A DNA stretch of 64,000 nt from Billgrantia sulfidoxydans. Its GTDB lineage: Bacteria > Pseudomonadota > Gammaproteobacteria > Pseudomonadales > Halomonadaceae. Position numbers and translations under genes: made by a program. Each line of letters opens with the position of its first letter. Positions within the stretch are counted from its first letter, which is position 1. The notes beneath the pieces were generated by a model. It made no database searches and had not been told where the DNA came from. It worked only from the letters and a program-made list of their open reading frames with translations. This document shows, piece after piece, positions 25,952 to 33,586 of the stretch. The stretch is taken from the NCBI RefSeq assembly GCF_017868775.1, contig NZ_CP053381.1, positions 930,001-994,000 on the forward strand, in the 5' to 3' direction.

Positions 25952-27508
25952 ATGACCCGACGCAAGCCGATCGCCACCGGTTCCGACTGGAACTTCGAGA
26001 TCCTCGAGGCGTATGAGCACGAGCTGGCCAGGCTGGCCGACGAGTATCGGCTGGACACCTATCCCAACCAGATCGAGATCATCACCACCGAGCAGATGAT
26101 GGATGCCTATGCCAGCGTGGGGATGCCGGTGGGCTATCATCACTGGTCGTTCGGTAAGCAGTTCCTGGCGGTCGAGCAGGCCTACCGGCGTGGCCAGATG
26201 GGGCTGGCCTACGAACTGGTGATCAACTCCGACCCCTGCATCGCCTATCTCATGGAGGAGAATACGCTGATGATGCAGGTGCTGGTGATGGCACACGCCT
26301 GCTATGGCCACAACTCCTTCTTCAAGGGCAACTACCTGTTCCGCACCTGGACCGACGCCAGCTCGATCGTCGATTACCTGGTCTTTGCCCGCAAGTACGT
26401 GGCCGAGTGCGAGGAGCGTCACGGCGTGACCGCCGTCGAGCAGCTGCTCGACGCCTGCCACGCGCTGCAGAACTACGGCGTCGACCGCTACAAGCGGCCG
26501 TCGCCGATCTCCGCCGAGGAGGAGGTGCGGCGCCAGGCGGAGCGCGAGGAGTACCTCCAGGCTCAGGTCAACACGCTATGGCGCACGATTCCCGGGCGTC
26601 AGCGGGCCGATGCCCTGCCCAGCGACCTGGACAGCGAGGAGGACCCCCTGGGGCTGCATGGGGGAGGGCGCTATCCTCCCGAGCCGCAGGAGAACCTGCT
26701 CTACTTCCTCGAGAAGAACGCGCCGCTGCTGGCGCCCTGGCAGCGCGAGATCGTGCGGATCGTGCGCAAGCTGGCGCAGTACTTCTATCCCCAGCGCCAG
26801 ACCCAGGTGATGAACGAGGGCTGGGCCTCCTTCTGGCACTACACCCTGATGAACCGGCTCTACGACGAGGGCCTGGTGGACGAGGGGCTGATGCTGGAGT
26901 TCCTGCAGTCGCACACCGCGGTGGTCAGCCAGCCCGGCTTCGATAGCCCTTTCTACAGCGGCATCAACCCCTATGCGCTGGGTTTCGCCATGTTCAGCGA
27001 CATCCGGCGCATGTGCGAGAACCCCACCGACGAGGATCGCGAGTGGTTCCCCGACACCGCGGGCAGCGACTGGCTCGAGGCGGTGCACTTCGCCATGCGC
27101 AACTTCAAGGACGAATCCTTCATCCAGCAGTTCCTGTCACCCAAGGTGATGCGCGACCTCAAGCTGTTCAGCATCGTCGACGACGACCAGGAGGAGATGC
27201 TCGAGGTCACCGCCATCCACGACGAGCGAGGCTATCGCCGGATCCGCGAGGCGCTGGCGCAGCAATATGCGCTGTCGCTGCGCGAGCCGAACATCCAGGT
27301 CTACGAGGCCAACATCCGTGGCAATCGCTCCCTCACCCTGCATCATGTGCAGGACAGCCGGCGTCCGATGGGCCGCAGCGTCTACCCGGTGATCCGCCAC
27401 CTGCACCAGCTCTGGGGCTTCCCGGTGCGGCTGGAGTCGCTCTCGGAGGACGGGGCGGTGGTAAGACGCTACCAGTGGCCGTTACCCGACGAGGAAGGCA
27501 AGGAGTAG
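25952..27508 (+). CDS. SpoVR family protein (YcgB-like)
   Basis: This 518-residue protein belongs to the SpoVR family, named for a Bacillus spore-cortex protein and widespread in non-sporulating bacteria next to prkA and yeaH. Family blocks are GMPVGYHHWSFGKQF, ELVINSDPCIAYLMEEN, FFKGNYLFRTWTDASSI, NEGWASFWHY and GINPYALGFAMF. The conserved His and Glu residues in HACYGHNSFF and NEGWAS suggest a metal site, which is inference. The ATG at 25952 has GAGGAGG five bases upstream. It ends the operon and converges on the HiPIP gene. Confidence 0.95.
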   Translation: MTRRKPIATGSDWNFEILEAYEHELARLADEYRLDTYPNQIEIITTEQMMDAYASVGMPVGYHHWSFGKQFLAVEQAYRRGQMGLAYELVINSDPCIAYLMEENTLMMQVLVMAHACYGHNSFFKGNYLFRTWTDASSIVDYLVFARKYVAECEERHGVTAVEQLLDACHALQNYGVDRYKRPSPISAEEEVRRQAEREEYLQAQVNTLWRTIPGRQRADALPSDLDSEEDPLGLHGGGRYPPEPQENLLYFLEKNAPLLAPWQREIVRIVRKLAQYFYPQRQTQVMNEGWASFWHYTLMNRLYDEGLVDEGLMLEFLQSHTAVVSQPGFDSPFYSGINPYALGFAMFSDIRRMCENPTDEDREWFPDTAGSDWLEAVHFAMRNFKDESFIQQFLSPKVMRDLKLFSIVDDDQEEMLEVTAIHDERGYRRIREALAQQYALSLREPNIQVYEANIRGNRSLTLHHVQDSRRPMGRSVYPVIRHLHQLWGFPVRLESLSEDGAVVRRYQWPLPDEEGKE

Positions 27509-27519
27509 CCTGAGGGTTG

Positions 27520-27536
27520 GCGGGCCATGGGCCCGC
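27520..27536. terminator. Short hairpin between convergent spoVR and HiPIP genes
   Basis: A seven-base stem (GCGGGCC and GGCCCGC) with an ATG loop lies in the 28-base gap between the two convergent stop codons. It lacks a T tract on either strand, so intrinsic termination is only possible, not shown. Confidence 0.4.
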
Positions 27537-27872
27537 TCACTCCCTGGTAACCCAGGACTGGCACCAGCCGCCGGGTTCGACGCTGTTCTGGGGAAAGAGC
27601 TGGCAGCCTTCGCCGCGGCGCTGGAAGAACATGCAGTTACTGCAGGTTTCGCCCTCCTCGTAGGCGGGGTGATCGCTGGCCTGCTCGGCCGCTTCGACGT
27701 AGTTCAGCGCCTGTGCCTGCTCGTCGCTGGGGTCGAGCCTCGGCAGGTCCTGGGCATAGGCTTGACGCGAGAGGACACCGATCCCCAACGGCAGGGCAGC
27801 GACACCCAGCAACCCACTGCGAAGAAACGTTCGTCGGCTCTGTCGTTTGGCCATGCAAGGTTTTTCGGCCAT
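27537..27872 (-). CDS. hip: High-potential iron-sulfur protein (HiPIP), Tat-exported
   Basis: This 111-residue periplasmic 4Fe-4S electron carrier has a twin-arginine signal (QSRRTFLRSG, then a hydrophobic run, cleavage after AYA at about 40), so it is folded with its cluster before export. The four cluster ligands are Cys77, Cys80, Cys90 and Cys104, in CSNCMFFQ, GEGCQLFP and GGWCQSW, the standard HiPIP pattern. GGAGA lies about 7 bases before the first ATG; an internal ATG (residue 7) is an alternative. HiPIPs can donate electrons to terminal oxidases in related bacteria, and this one sits between two caa3 oxidase loci. It is transcribed alone. Confidence 0.95.
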   Translation of the reverse strand: MAEKPCMAKRQSRRTFLRSGLLGVAALPLGIGVLSRQAYAQDLPRLDPSDEQAQALNYVEAAEQASDHPAYEEGETCSNCMFFQRRGEGCQLFPQNSVEPGGWCQSWVTRE

Positions 27873-28205
27873 GGAAAGGTCTCCTGCTTCGACACGGTCC
27901 TATGAGAGGAAGAATACCCGTTTCAGGCCAGGCTGGCGCCAGGGTTGCTGCCGGCATGCACCAACCGCTCATCTGACCCGGTGAGAGGCCTGAAGTTCTG
28001 GTGTCAAGCAGGGAACACCTTTTCTATCCGGGTCGCAATTGCCGAATGTATCGCAGCGTTGCCGTCCGGTGTCGGTCGGTTTCGGAAAGCCGGGCGCGCC
28101 AGCGGCGTGGCCCCGTCGAGGTGGACGCATCAGCGGCGGTAAACCTGGCCCCGCTGCCCTACATTGGTTAGGGTGGGTTCACACTGCTGCTGCAAGGATG
28201 CCGTT
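27873..28205. other. Intergenic region between divergent HiPIP and HemJ-like genes; no gene seen
   Basis: This 333-base stretch must contain both promoters. I find no convincing -35/-10 pair, hairpin or RNA gene in it. The sequence is less GC-rich around 27990-28060 than the flanking genes, as expected of a control region. Confidence 0.4.
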
Positions 28206-28628
28206 ATGCCGTGGATCAAGATCCTGCACATCGCCACGCTGCTGTGCTGGTGTGCGGCGCTGCTCTATCTGCCGGCTCTGCTGCTGGCAAGCGCCAGGGC
28301 GCGTGGAGGAGAGGCCACCTTCGACGTGCCTGCTCCGGCTCTGCTGCGCTTCTTCTTCACCCATGTCGCCACCCCCTTCGCCCTGCTGGCGATCATGAGC
28401 GGCACGCTGCTGTTCATCGTCGGGCGGTTGACCGGCGGATGGCTGGTGCTGAAGTTGATGGCGGTGAGCGGCATGGTGCTGTGCCATGTCCTGTGCGGTG
28501 CCCTGATCGTGCGACTGGAGCAGGAGCAGTATCGATTCCTGGCACCTGCCAGCGGGCTGCTCGCTGCCACCTCCGCGGCGCTGATGCTCACCGTGCTGGT
28601 GCTGGTGCTGAGCAAGCCATTCGACTGA
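28206..28628 (+). CDS. HemJ/CopD-like four-span membrane protein (UPF0093-type)
   Basis: This 140-residue protein has four membrane helices and resembles HemJ-type protoporphyrinogen oxidases, starting MPWIKILHIATLLCWCAALLY with a conserved His8, then RFFFTHVATPFALLAI, and GGWLVLKLMAVSGMVLCH with Lys and His. HemJ oxidises protoporphyrinogen IX in heme synthesis; CopD-family copper-related membrane proteins share a similar look. Heme supply would fit the neighbouring oxidase genes, but the assignment is tentative. ATG 28206 is chosen because it gives the family N-terminus and has AAGGA upstream; an in-frame start at 28164 would add 14 Cys-rich residues. Confidence 0.6.
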   Translation: MPWIKILHIATLLCWCAALLYLPALLLASARARGGEATFDVPAPALLRFFFTHVATPFALLAIMSGTLLFIVGRLTGGWLVLKLMAVSGMVLCHVLCGALIVRLEQEQYRFLAPASGLLAATSAALMLTVLVLVLSKPFD

Positions 28629-28673
28629 GGCATGACAAGGAGAGTCACGATGCCGGATCCCACCCAGTCTGCC

Positions 28674-29138
28674 TCACTTGTCGTCGATCTCGACGCCCAC
28701 CGCCTTCTCGTAGACCAGCGTGCCGCCAAGGGCGCCGGTGAGGCCGACCAGGACAGCGGTGAGGAGGGACAGGGCGATGGCCCAGGGCAGCAGGTCGGCG
28801 GCGTCCAGGTAGCGCCACAGCCAGTTGAGCGAGGCCAGAGACAGCATCATCACCGCCACGATGGCGTGACACCAGCCGAGAAGCTTGCGTCGGATCCGAT
28901 AGATCGTGACAAGGTCGATCAGGCCCACGGTGCTGGCGATCCAGCCACTCAGTGCGCCGATACCGGCCAACCACAGGCTCGCCTCGGCCCAGAATGGGTT
29001 TCCGGAATAGAGGTAGGCGGCATCGCTGCCGACCAGCAGCAGCAGGCAGGCGACGGGAAAGTGCACCAGGGTCGGATGCATGGGGTGGCCGAAGATGGCA
29101 ATGCGGCTATTGATGGTGCGGATCGGTTGGTCGGCCAT
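28674..29138 (-). CDS. DUF2231 domain membrane protein
   Basis: This 154-residue protein has four membrane spans and the DUF2231 start pattern (IAIFGHPMHPTLVHFPVACL), in which the HPMHP...HFP histidines are conserved and may bind metal or heme. DUF2231 proteins are frequently found near oxidase or copper/heme genes, but their function is unknown. AAGGA precedes the ATG. Its 5' end lies antisense to the likely start of the second coxB (12 bases of overlap at 29127-29138), so the two genes are divergent with almost no room for conventional promoters. Confidence 0.8.
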   Translation of the reverse strand: MADQPIRTINSRIAIFGHPMHPTLVHFPVACLLLLVGSDAAYLYSGNPFWAEASLWLAGIGALSGWIASTVGLIDLVTIYRIRRKLLGWCHAIVAVMMLSLASLNWLWRYLDAADLLPWAIALSLLTAVLVGLTGALGGTLVYEKAVGVEIDDK

Positions 29139-30230
29139 GTTCGCGTCCTTTGCGATCGGTTCAGGGCTCTCCCTGGCATTCAACGCCCTGGCCGGCATCG
29201 GGTCAACTGCCCGGGCCGGCCCCCTTGGTGGACCCTGTGGCTGCCAGGCCTGCTGGCCGGCTGCGGCGGCGAGATGTCGATCCTGGACGCCGCGGGGTCG
29301 GCCGCTCGCCAGCAGTTCTGGATCTGGTGGGCCATGCTGGGCGTCGCCGTCGCCGTCTCGCTCGGGGTCTATGCGCTGTGGTTCTACACCTTCCGTCGCC
29401 GCGAGCCGCCGCCCCGCACGCCGCGCGAGGAGCGGCGCATCATGCTGCGCTGGGTGCTGGGCGGCGGCATTGCGCTGCCGGTGGCCAGCATCATAGCGCT
29501 GCTGGTGTTCGCCGCACCTACCGGCCGCGGCATGCTGCCGCTCCCGGATGACGGCGCCGAGCGCATCGAGGTGATCGCCCACCAGTGGTGGTGGGAGGTG
29601 CGCTATCCCGGCGAGGAGGGGGAGCGCGACGTGGTCACCGCCAACCGCCTGGTGATGCCGGCCGGCGAGCCCGTCGACTTCCGCCTCACCAGCACCGACG
29701 TCATCCATGCCTTCTGGATACCGCGCCTGGGCGGCAAGCGCGACATGATCCCCGGGCGGTACAGCAGCGTTCGCCTCGAGGCCGACTCGCCTGGGGTGTT
29801 CGGGGCGCAGTGCGCCGAATACTGCGGTGCGCAGCACACCCACATGCTGCTTCACGTCGAGGCGCTGGAGCGCGGCGACTACGATGCCTGGCTCGCCGAG
29901 CGGCGCCCGCCGCCGGGACCCGGCGAAGGCTTCGCCGAGGCGAAGGAAGCCTTCGGCGAGCACTGCGCGGCCTGTCACACGGTGGGGGGATTCGCCGAGG
30001 AACTCGTCGACGACGACCTGGAGCACGACATTCGCGGCCCCGACCTCAGCGACATCGGCTCCCGCCCGACGCTGGGGGCCGGCGTGCTGCCCATGGAGGA
30101 GGGCGCCATCGCCTACTGGCTGCAGCACCACCAGACGCTCAAGCCCGGCAACAGGATGCCGGCCCATGACCATATCGATACCGAGACGTTGCAGGCGATC
30201 GGTGCCTGGCTGGAGACGTTGGAACCATGA
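29127..30230 (+). CDS. coxB: Cytochrome c oxidase subunit II with cytochrome c domain, copy 2
   Basis: This is the second CuA-cytochrome c fusion. The lipobox is LLAGC (Cys262 codon at 29262-29264), then GGEMSILDAAGSAA, directly comparable to copy 1 (EGPQSALDPAGSAA). It has two membrane helices, the WWWEVRY motif, CuA ligands in DVIHAFW and GAQCAEYCGAQHTHM, heme site CAACH and axial Met in GNRMPAH. The start is uncertain: between TTG 29127 and ATG 29274 (which lies after the lipobox Cys) there is no in-frame ATG, GTG or TTG. TTG 29127 gives a long Arg-rich n-region before WWTLWLPGLLAGC. The stop overlaps ctaD copy 2 by 4 bases. Confidence 0.85.
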   Translation: MVGHVRVLCDRFRALPGIQRPGRHRVNCPGRPPWWTLWLPGLLAGCGGEMSILDAAGSAARQQFWIWWAMLGVAVAVSLGVYALWFYTFRRREPPPRTPREERRIMLRWVLGGGIALPVASIIALLVFAAPTGRGMLPLPDDGAERIEVIAHQWWWEVRYPGEEGERDVVTANRLVMPAGEPVDFRLTSTDVIHAFWIPRLGGKRDMIPGRYSSVRLEADSPGVFGAQCAEYCGAQHTHMLLHVEALERGDYDAWLAERRPPPGPGEGFAEAKEAFGEHCAACHTVGGFAEELVDDDLEHDIRGPDLSDIGSRPTLGAGVLPMEEGAIAYWLQHHQTLKPGNRMPAHDHIDTETLQAIGAWLETLEP

Positions 30231-32758
30231 GTGATGCCAAGGACGCTACCCTGACTCCCGAGGTTCGCCGCCTGCACAAGGGCATGGCCGAGGTCTGGGC
30301 CAATCCGCGCGGCCTGGGTGCTCTCACCGTGGTCAACCATACCAGCGTCGGGCTGCGTTTCATGGTCACCGGGGCGGCGTTCTTCCTGATCGGCGGGCTG
30401 TTGGCAATGTTGATCCGCACCCAGCTCGCCTTCCCCGACAACGACTTCATGTCGCACGAGATCTACAACCAGGTCTTCACCATGCACGGCACGGTGATGA
30501 TGTTCCTGTTCGCCATTCCCATCCTCGAAGGGGTGGCGATCTACCTGATCCCCAAGATGATCGGTGCGCGCGACCTGGTCTGCCCGCGGCTCTCCGCCTT
30601 CGGCTATTTCTGCTACCTGTTCGGCGGCATCATCCTGGTCTCGAGCCTGCTGTTCGAGATGGCGCCGGCCAGCGGCTGGTTCATGTACACCCCGCTCAGC
30701 AGCGGCGACTACTCGCCCGGGCGCGGCTCGGACTTCTGGCTGCTCGGCATCACCTTCGTCGAGATCTCGGCGCTCTCGGCCGGGGTGGAGCTGGTGGTGT
30801 CGATCCTGCGCACGCGCACCGAAGGCATGGCGCTGCACAAGATGCCGCTGTTCGCCTGGTACATCCTGGCCATGGCGCTGATGATCGTGGTCGGCTTCCC
30901 GCCGCTGATCCTCGGCAGCATCCTGCTCGAACTGGAGCGCGCCACCGGCATGCCGTTCTTCGATGTGGCCGGCGGCGGTGACCCGGTGCTGTGGGCGCAC
31001 CTGTTCTGGCTGTTCGGCCACCCCGAGGTCTATATCATCTTCCTGCCGGGGGCGGGCATCGTCTCGACCCTGATCCCGGTCTTCGCCCGGCGCCCCATCG
31101 TCGGCTATGGCTGGGTGGTGGCGGCCATCGCCATCATGGGCTTCGTCAGCTTCGGCCTGTGGGTGCATCACATGTTCACGCTGGGCATCCCGCAGCTGGC
31201 GCTGGCCTTCTTCTCGGCGGCGAGCATGCTGGTGGCGATTCCTACCGGCATCCAGATCTTCGTCTGGCTCTCCACGCTGTGGCTGGGGCGGCCGGTGATG
31301 TCACTGCCGATGCTGTGGGTCGCCGGTTTCCTGGTGATCTTCGTGCTGGGCGGGCTCACCGGCGTGATGCTGGCGCTGGTGCCGTTCAACTGGCAGGTCC
31401 ACGACACCCACTTCGTGGTCGCCCACATGCACTACGTGCTGGTGGGCGGCATGCTGTTCCCGCTGATCGCCGGGCTTTACTACTGGCTGCCGCTGATCTC
31501 GGGGCGGATGCCCTCCGCGCGGCTGGGCAAGTGGAGCTTCTGGCTGATCTTCCTCGGCTTCAACACCACCTTCCTGGTCATGCACTGGACGGGGCTGTTG
31601 GGCATGCGCCGGCGCGTGTTCACCTACGACACCACCATGGGATGGGACATTTACAACCTGATCTCTTCCGTTGGCGGGTTCATGATGTCCGCCGGCGTGG
31701 CGCTGCTGATCCTCGACGTGGCGCTGCATTTCCGCTTCGGCAGGAGGGCGCCGCAGAACCCCTGGAACGCCGACGGCCTTGAGTGGGCCATGCCCAAGCC
31801 GCCGACACCCTACAACTTCGTCAGCCTGCCACGGCTGGAGACGCGCCACCCGCTGTGGGAGGACCCGGCACTGCCACGTACCATCGTCGAGGGGCGCCAC
31901 GGCCTCGGCACCATCGACCACGGCCGGCGCGAGACCTGGGGCAGCGACCCCCTGACCGGCAAGCTGCGCGAGGTCGTCCATCTACCCACCAACTCCTGGT
32001 GGCCGTTCTTCGCCGCCCTGGCGCTGGCGGTGGTCTGCCTCTGCCTGCTGGCCAGGCTCTATCCGCTGGCGGGTATCGCCACGCTGGTGGCCGGCGTGTT
32101 CCTGCTGCGCTGGTCATGGGAGAACGGGGCTCACCCCAGGGCCGCTCCCGATGCCAGGGTGGCCCCCGGTCAGCCGCCGCTGCATTCGCGCACCATGAAC
32201 GGCCCCGGGGTCTGGGCCATGTCGGTCTCGCACCTGGCCAACGGCTCGTTCTACCTCTCGCTGCTGTTCGGCTGGTTCTACCTGTGGACCGTGGCGCCCG
32301 AGTGGCAGATGCCGGCAACGTCGCCGCTCTCGTTGCCGCTGCTGGTGGGGGCGGGCCTCGCCCTGACGCTGGGAGGCGTGTGGCTAGCCAAGCTGGTACG
32401 CCGGCTGCGTCGGGGCAACGACTCGGGGCTTGGCGGTGGCATGTACCTGGCCGCCGGGCTCGGTGCACTGCAGTCGGCGCTGCTCGGCCTGGCGATCTGG
32501 CAGGCACCGCTGGCGCCTGGCGAAACCGCCCACGATGCCACTCTGCTGGTGGCGCTGGTCTACGTCCTGATCCATGCGCTGCTGGGGGCGCTGCTGTGCC
32601 TGCTGCAGGGGCTGCGGGTCGGCTATGGCTACGTTGGCGCCGAGGCCCCCATGGAGCCGGTAGTGGTGCTGCGCCTGTGGTACTACAACCTGGTCGTCTA
32701 CTGGTCCCTGCTCGTCGCCCTCTGGCTGCTGCCGACGGTATTGGGAGGGGCGTCATGA
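30227..32758 (+). CDS. ctaD: Cytochrome c oxidase subunit I-III fusion, copy 2
   Basis: This 843-residue protein fuses the catalytic subunit I (about 1-600) to a subunit III domain (about 645-843). Subunit I keeps TMHGTVMMFLFAIP, WLFGHPEVYII (CuB His, cross-linked Tyr, D-channel Glu), LWVHHMF (CuB His pair) and THFVVAHMHYVL (heme ligands). A linker with two spans (WWPFFAALALAVVCLC) joins it to the subunit III region beginning NGPGVWAMSVSHLANGSFY and ending LRLWYYNLVVYWSLLVALWLL. I-III fusions occur in several caa3/bo-type oxidases. In copy 1 at 9635 the two subunits are separate genes. It overlaps coxB-2 and the next gene by 4 bases each. Confidence 0.95.
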   Translation: MSDAKDATLTPEVRRLHKGMAEVWANPRGLGALTVVNHTSVGLRFMVTGAAFFLIGGLLAMLIRTQLAFPDNDFMSHEIYNQVFTMHGTVMMFLFAIPILEGVAIYLIPKMIGARDLVCPRLSAFGYFCYLFGGIILVSSLLFEMAPASGWFMYTPLSSGDYSPGRGSDFWLLGITFVEISALSAGVELVVSILRTRTEGMALHKMPLFAWYILAMALMIVVGFPPLILGSILLELERATGMPFFDVAGGGDPVLWAHLFWLFGHPEVYIIFLPGAGIVSTLIPVFARRPIVGYGWVVAAIAIMGFVSFGLWVHHMFTLGIPQLALAFFSAASMLVAIPTGIQIFVWLSTLWLGRPVMSLPMLWVAGFLVIFVLGGLTGVMLALVPFNWQVHDTHFVVAHMHYVLVGGMLFPLIAGLYYWLPLISGRMPSARLGKWSFWLIFLGFNTTFLVMHWTGLLGMRRRVFTYDTTMGWDIYNLISSVGGFMMSAGVALLILDVALHFRFGRRAPQNPWNADGLEWAMPKPPTPYNFVSLPRLETRHPLWEDPALPRTIVEGRHGLGTIDHGRRETWGSDPLTGKLREVVHLPTNSWWPFFAALALAVVCLCLLARLYPLAGIATLVAGVFLLRWSWENGAHPRAAPDARVAPGQPPLHSRTMNGPGVWAMSVSHLANGSFYLSLLFGWFYLWTVAPEWQMPATSPLSLPLLVGAGLALTLGGVWLAKLVRRLRRGNDSGLGGGMYLAAGLGALQSALLGLAIWQAPLAPGETAHDATLLVALVYVLIHALLGALLCLLQGLRVGYGYVGAEAPMEPVVVLRLWYYNLVVYWSLLVALWLLPTVLGGAS

Positions 32759-33105
32759 AGCGCTTGCTGAGACTGACTCATCCGATTCACCTGGTCAGTG
32801 GCCTCACCATCTGGGCCGTCTGGTTCGTGGCGATCTACGCCGGGCTCTCGGTGGCCTGCTCGGTGGCGCCCCCCGACCCCGGACGCGACATGCTGACCGG
32901 CATCAATCTCGCTGTCGGGGTGGCCACGCTCGCCACCACCGCGCTGCTGCTGTGGTTGAGCTGGGCCAGCGTGGCGGCGGGGCGCAGGGCGGAGCGGCGG
33001 CGCGAGTGCTACTTTGCCTATCTGTCGGCCGGGGTCTTCCTGTTCTCGGCGGGCGGCACCCTGTTCGTCGGCTACCCGGTGGTCTTCCTGCCGCCCTGCG
33101 TCTAG
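32755..33105 (+). CDS. Three-span membrane protein of unknown function in the second caa3 operon
   Basis: I do not recognise a named family. The 116-residue protein has three hydrophobic spans (about 13-36, 48-70 and 87-110), the middle and last separated by a basic loop AGRRAERRRE. It ends YPVVFLPPCV, close to the PNFFLGPCL ending of the protein at 12146 in the first oxidase operon. It overlaps the subunit I-III fusion by 4 bases, so it is translated with it. The repeated position behind subunit III suggests an oxidase accessory protein; this is inference. Confidence 0.7.
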   Translation: MKRLLRLTHPIHLVSGLTIWAVWFVAIYAGLSVACSVAPPDPGRDMLTGINLAVGVATLATTALLLWLSWASVAAGRRAERRRECYFAYLSAGVFLFSAGGTLFVGYPVVFLPPCV

Positions 33106-33234
33106 CCGGCGCGAAGCATGCGCCGGGCCAGGGCGCGATTCAGCCGACGCCGGTGGCCTGCTATACTCGCGCCAGGTCGCGGCGAATGCCTGCCGCGGTG
33201 GAACCCGACTGGGGGCAAGACGAGGGAGAGCCTG

Positions 33235-33510
33235 ATGCAGAATGCCGTGATCCTGATCAATACCGACAAGGGCCAGGTCAAGGCGGTGGCCGAGCGGCTC
33301 GCCGATGTCGAGGGAATCAGCGAAGTCTACTCCACCTGTGGCCGCTACGACCTGGTGGCGATCGCCCGCACCCGTGACTTCGAGAGCCTGGCCGAGCTGG
33401 TCACCGAGCGCCTCAATGCCGTCGAGGGTATTCGCGACACCGAGACCCTCAATGCCATGCAGGTGCACTCCCGGCACGACCTTGAGACCATGTTTTCGCT
33501 GGGTTGGTAG
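33235..33510 (+). CDS. Stand-alone Lrp/AsnC ligand-binding (RAM) domain protein
   Basis: This 91-residue protein is a single alpha/beta RAM domain: AVILINTDKGQVKAVAERL, then GISEVYSTCGRYDLVAIART, then ERLNAVEGIRDTETLNAMQV. It lacks the N-terminal helix-turn-helix of Lrp/AsnC regulators, so it cannot bind DNA by itself; such proteins may sense small molecules or modify the assembly of full-length regulators. GAGGGAG lies upstream of the ATG, and a -10-like TATACT occurs at 33172 without a good -35. It is separated from the oxidase operon by 129 bases and may be independent of it. Confidence 0.85.
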   Translation: MQNAVILINTDKGQVKAVAERLADVEGISEVYSTCGRYDLVAIARTRDFESLAELVTERLNAVEGIRDTETLNAMQVHSRHDLETMFSLGW

Positions 33511-33540
33511 CCTGGCGCCTTTCCCATACTGACCGAACCT

Positions 33541-33568
33541 GCCGCTGCCGCCATGTGTCGGCAGCGGC
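33541..33568. terminator. Ten-base perfect hairpin after the RAM-domain gene
   Basis: GCCGCTGCCG and CGGCAGCGGC form a perfect ten-base stem with an eight-base loop, 30 bases after the stop codon. There is no T tract, so it may be a Rho-assisted terminator or an mRNA-stabilising hairpin. It ends 18 bases before the nuclease ATG. Confidence 0.45.
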
Positions 33569-33586
33569 GCCCCCTTGGATCGATCC

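Noticed and set aside
28632..29126. Extending the second coxB upstream to ATG 28632
   Set aside because: This would lie entirely antisense to the well-supported DUF2231 gene, and the added sequence is Gln/Asp/Gly-rich with no similarity to subunit II.
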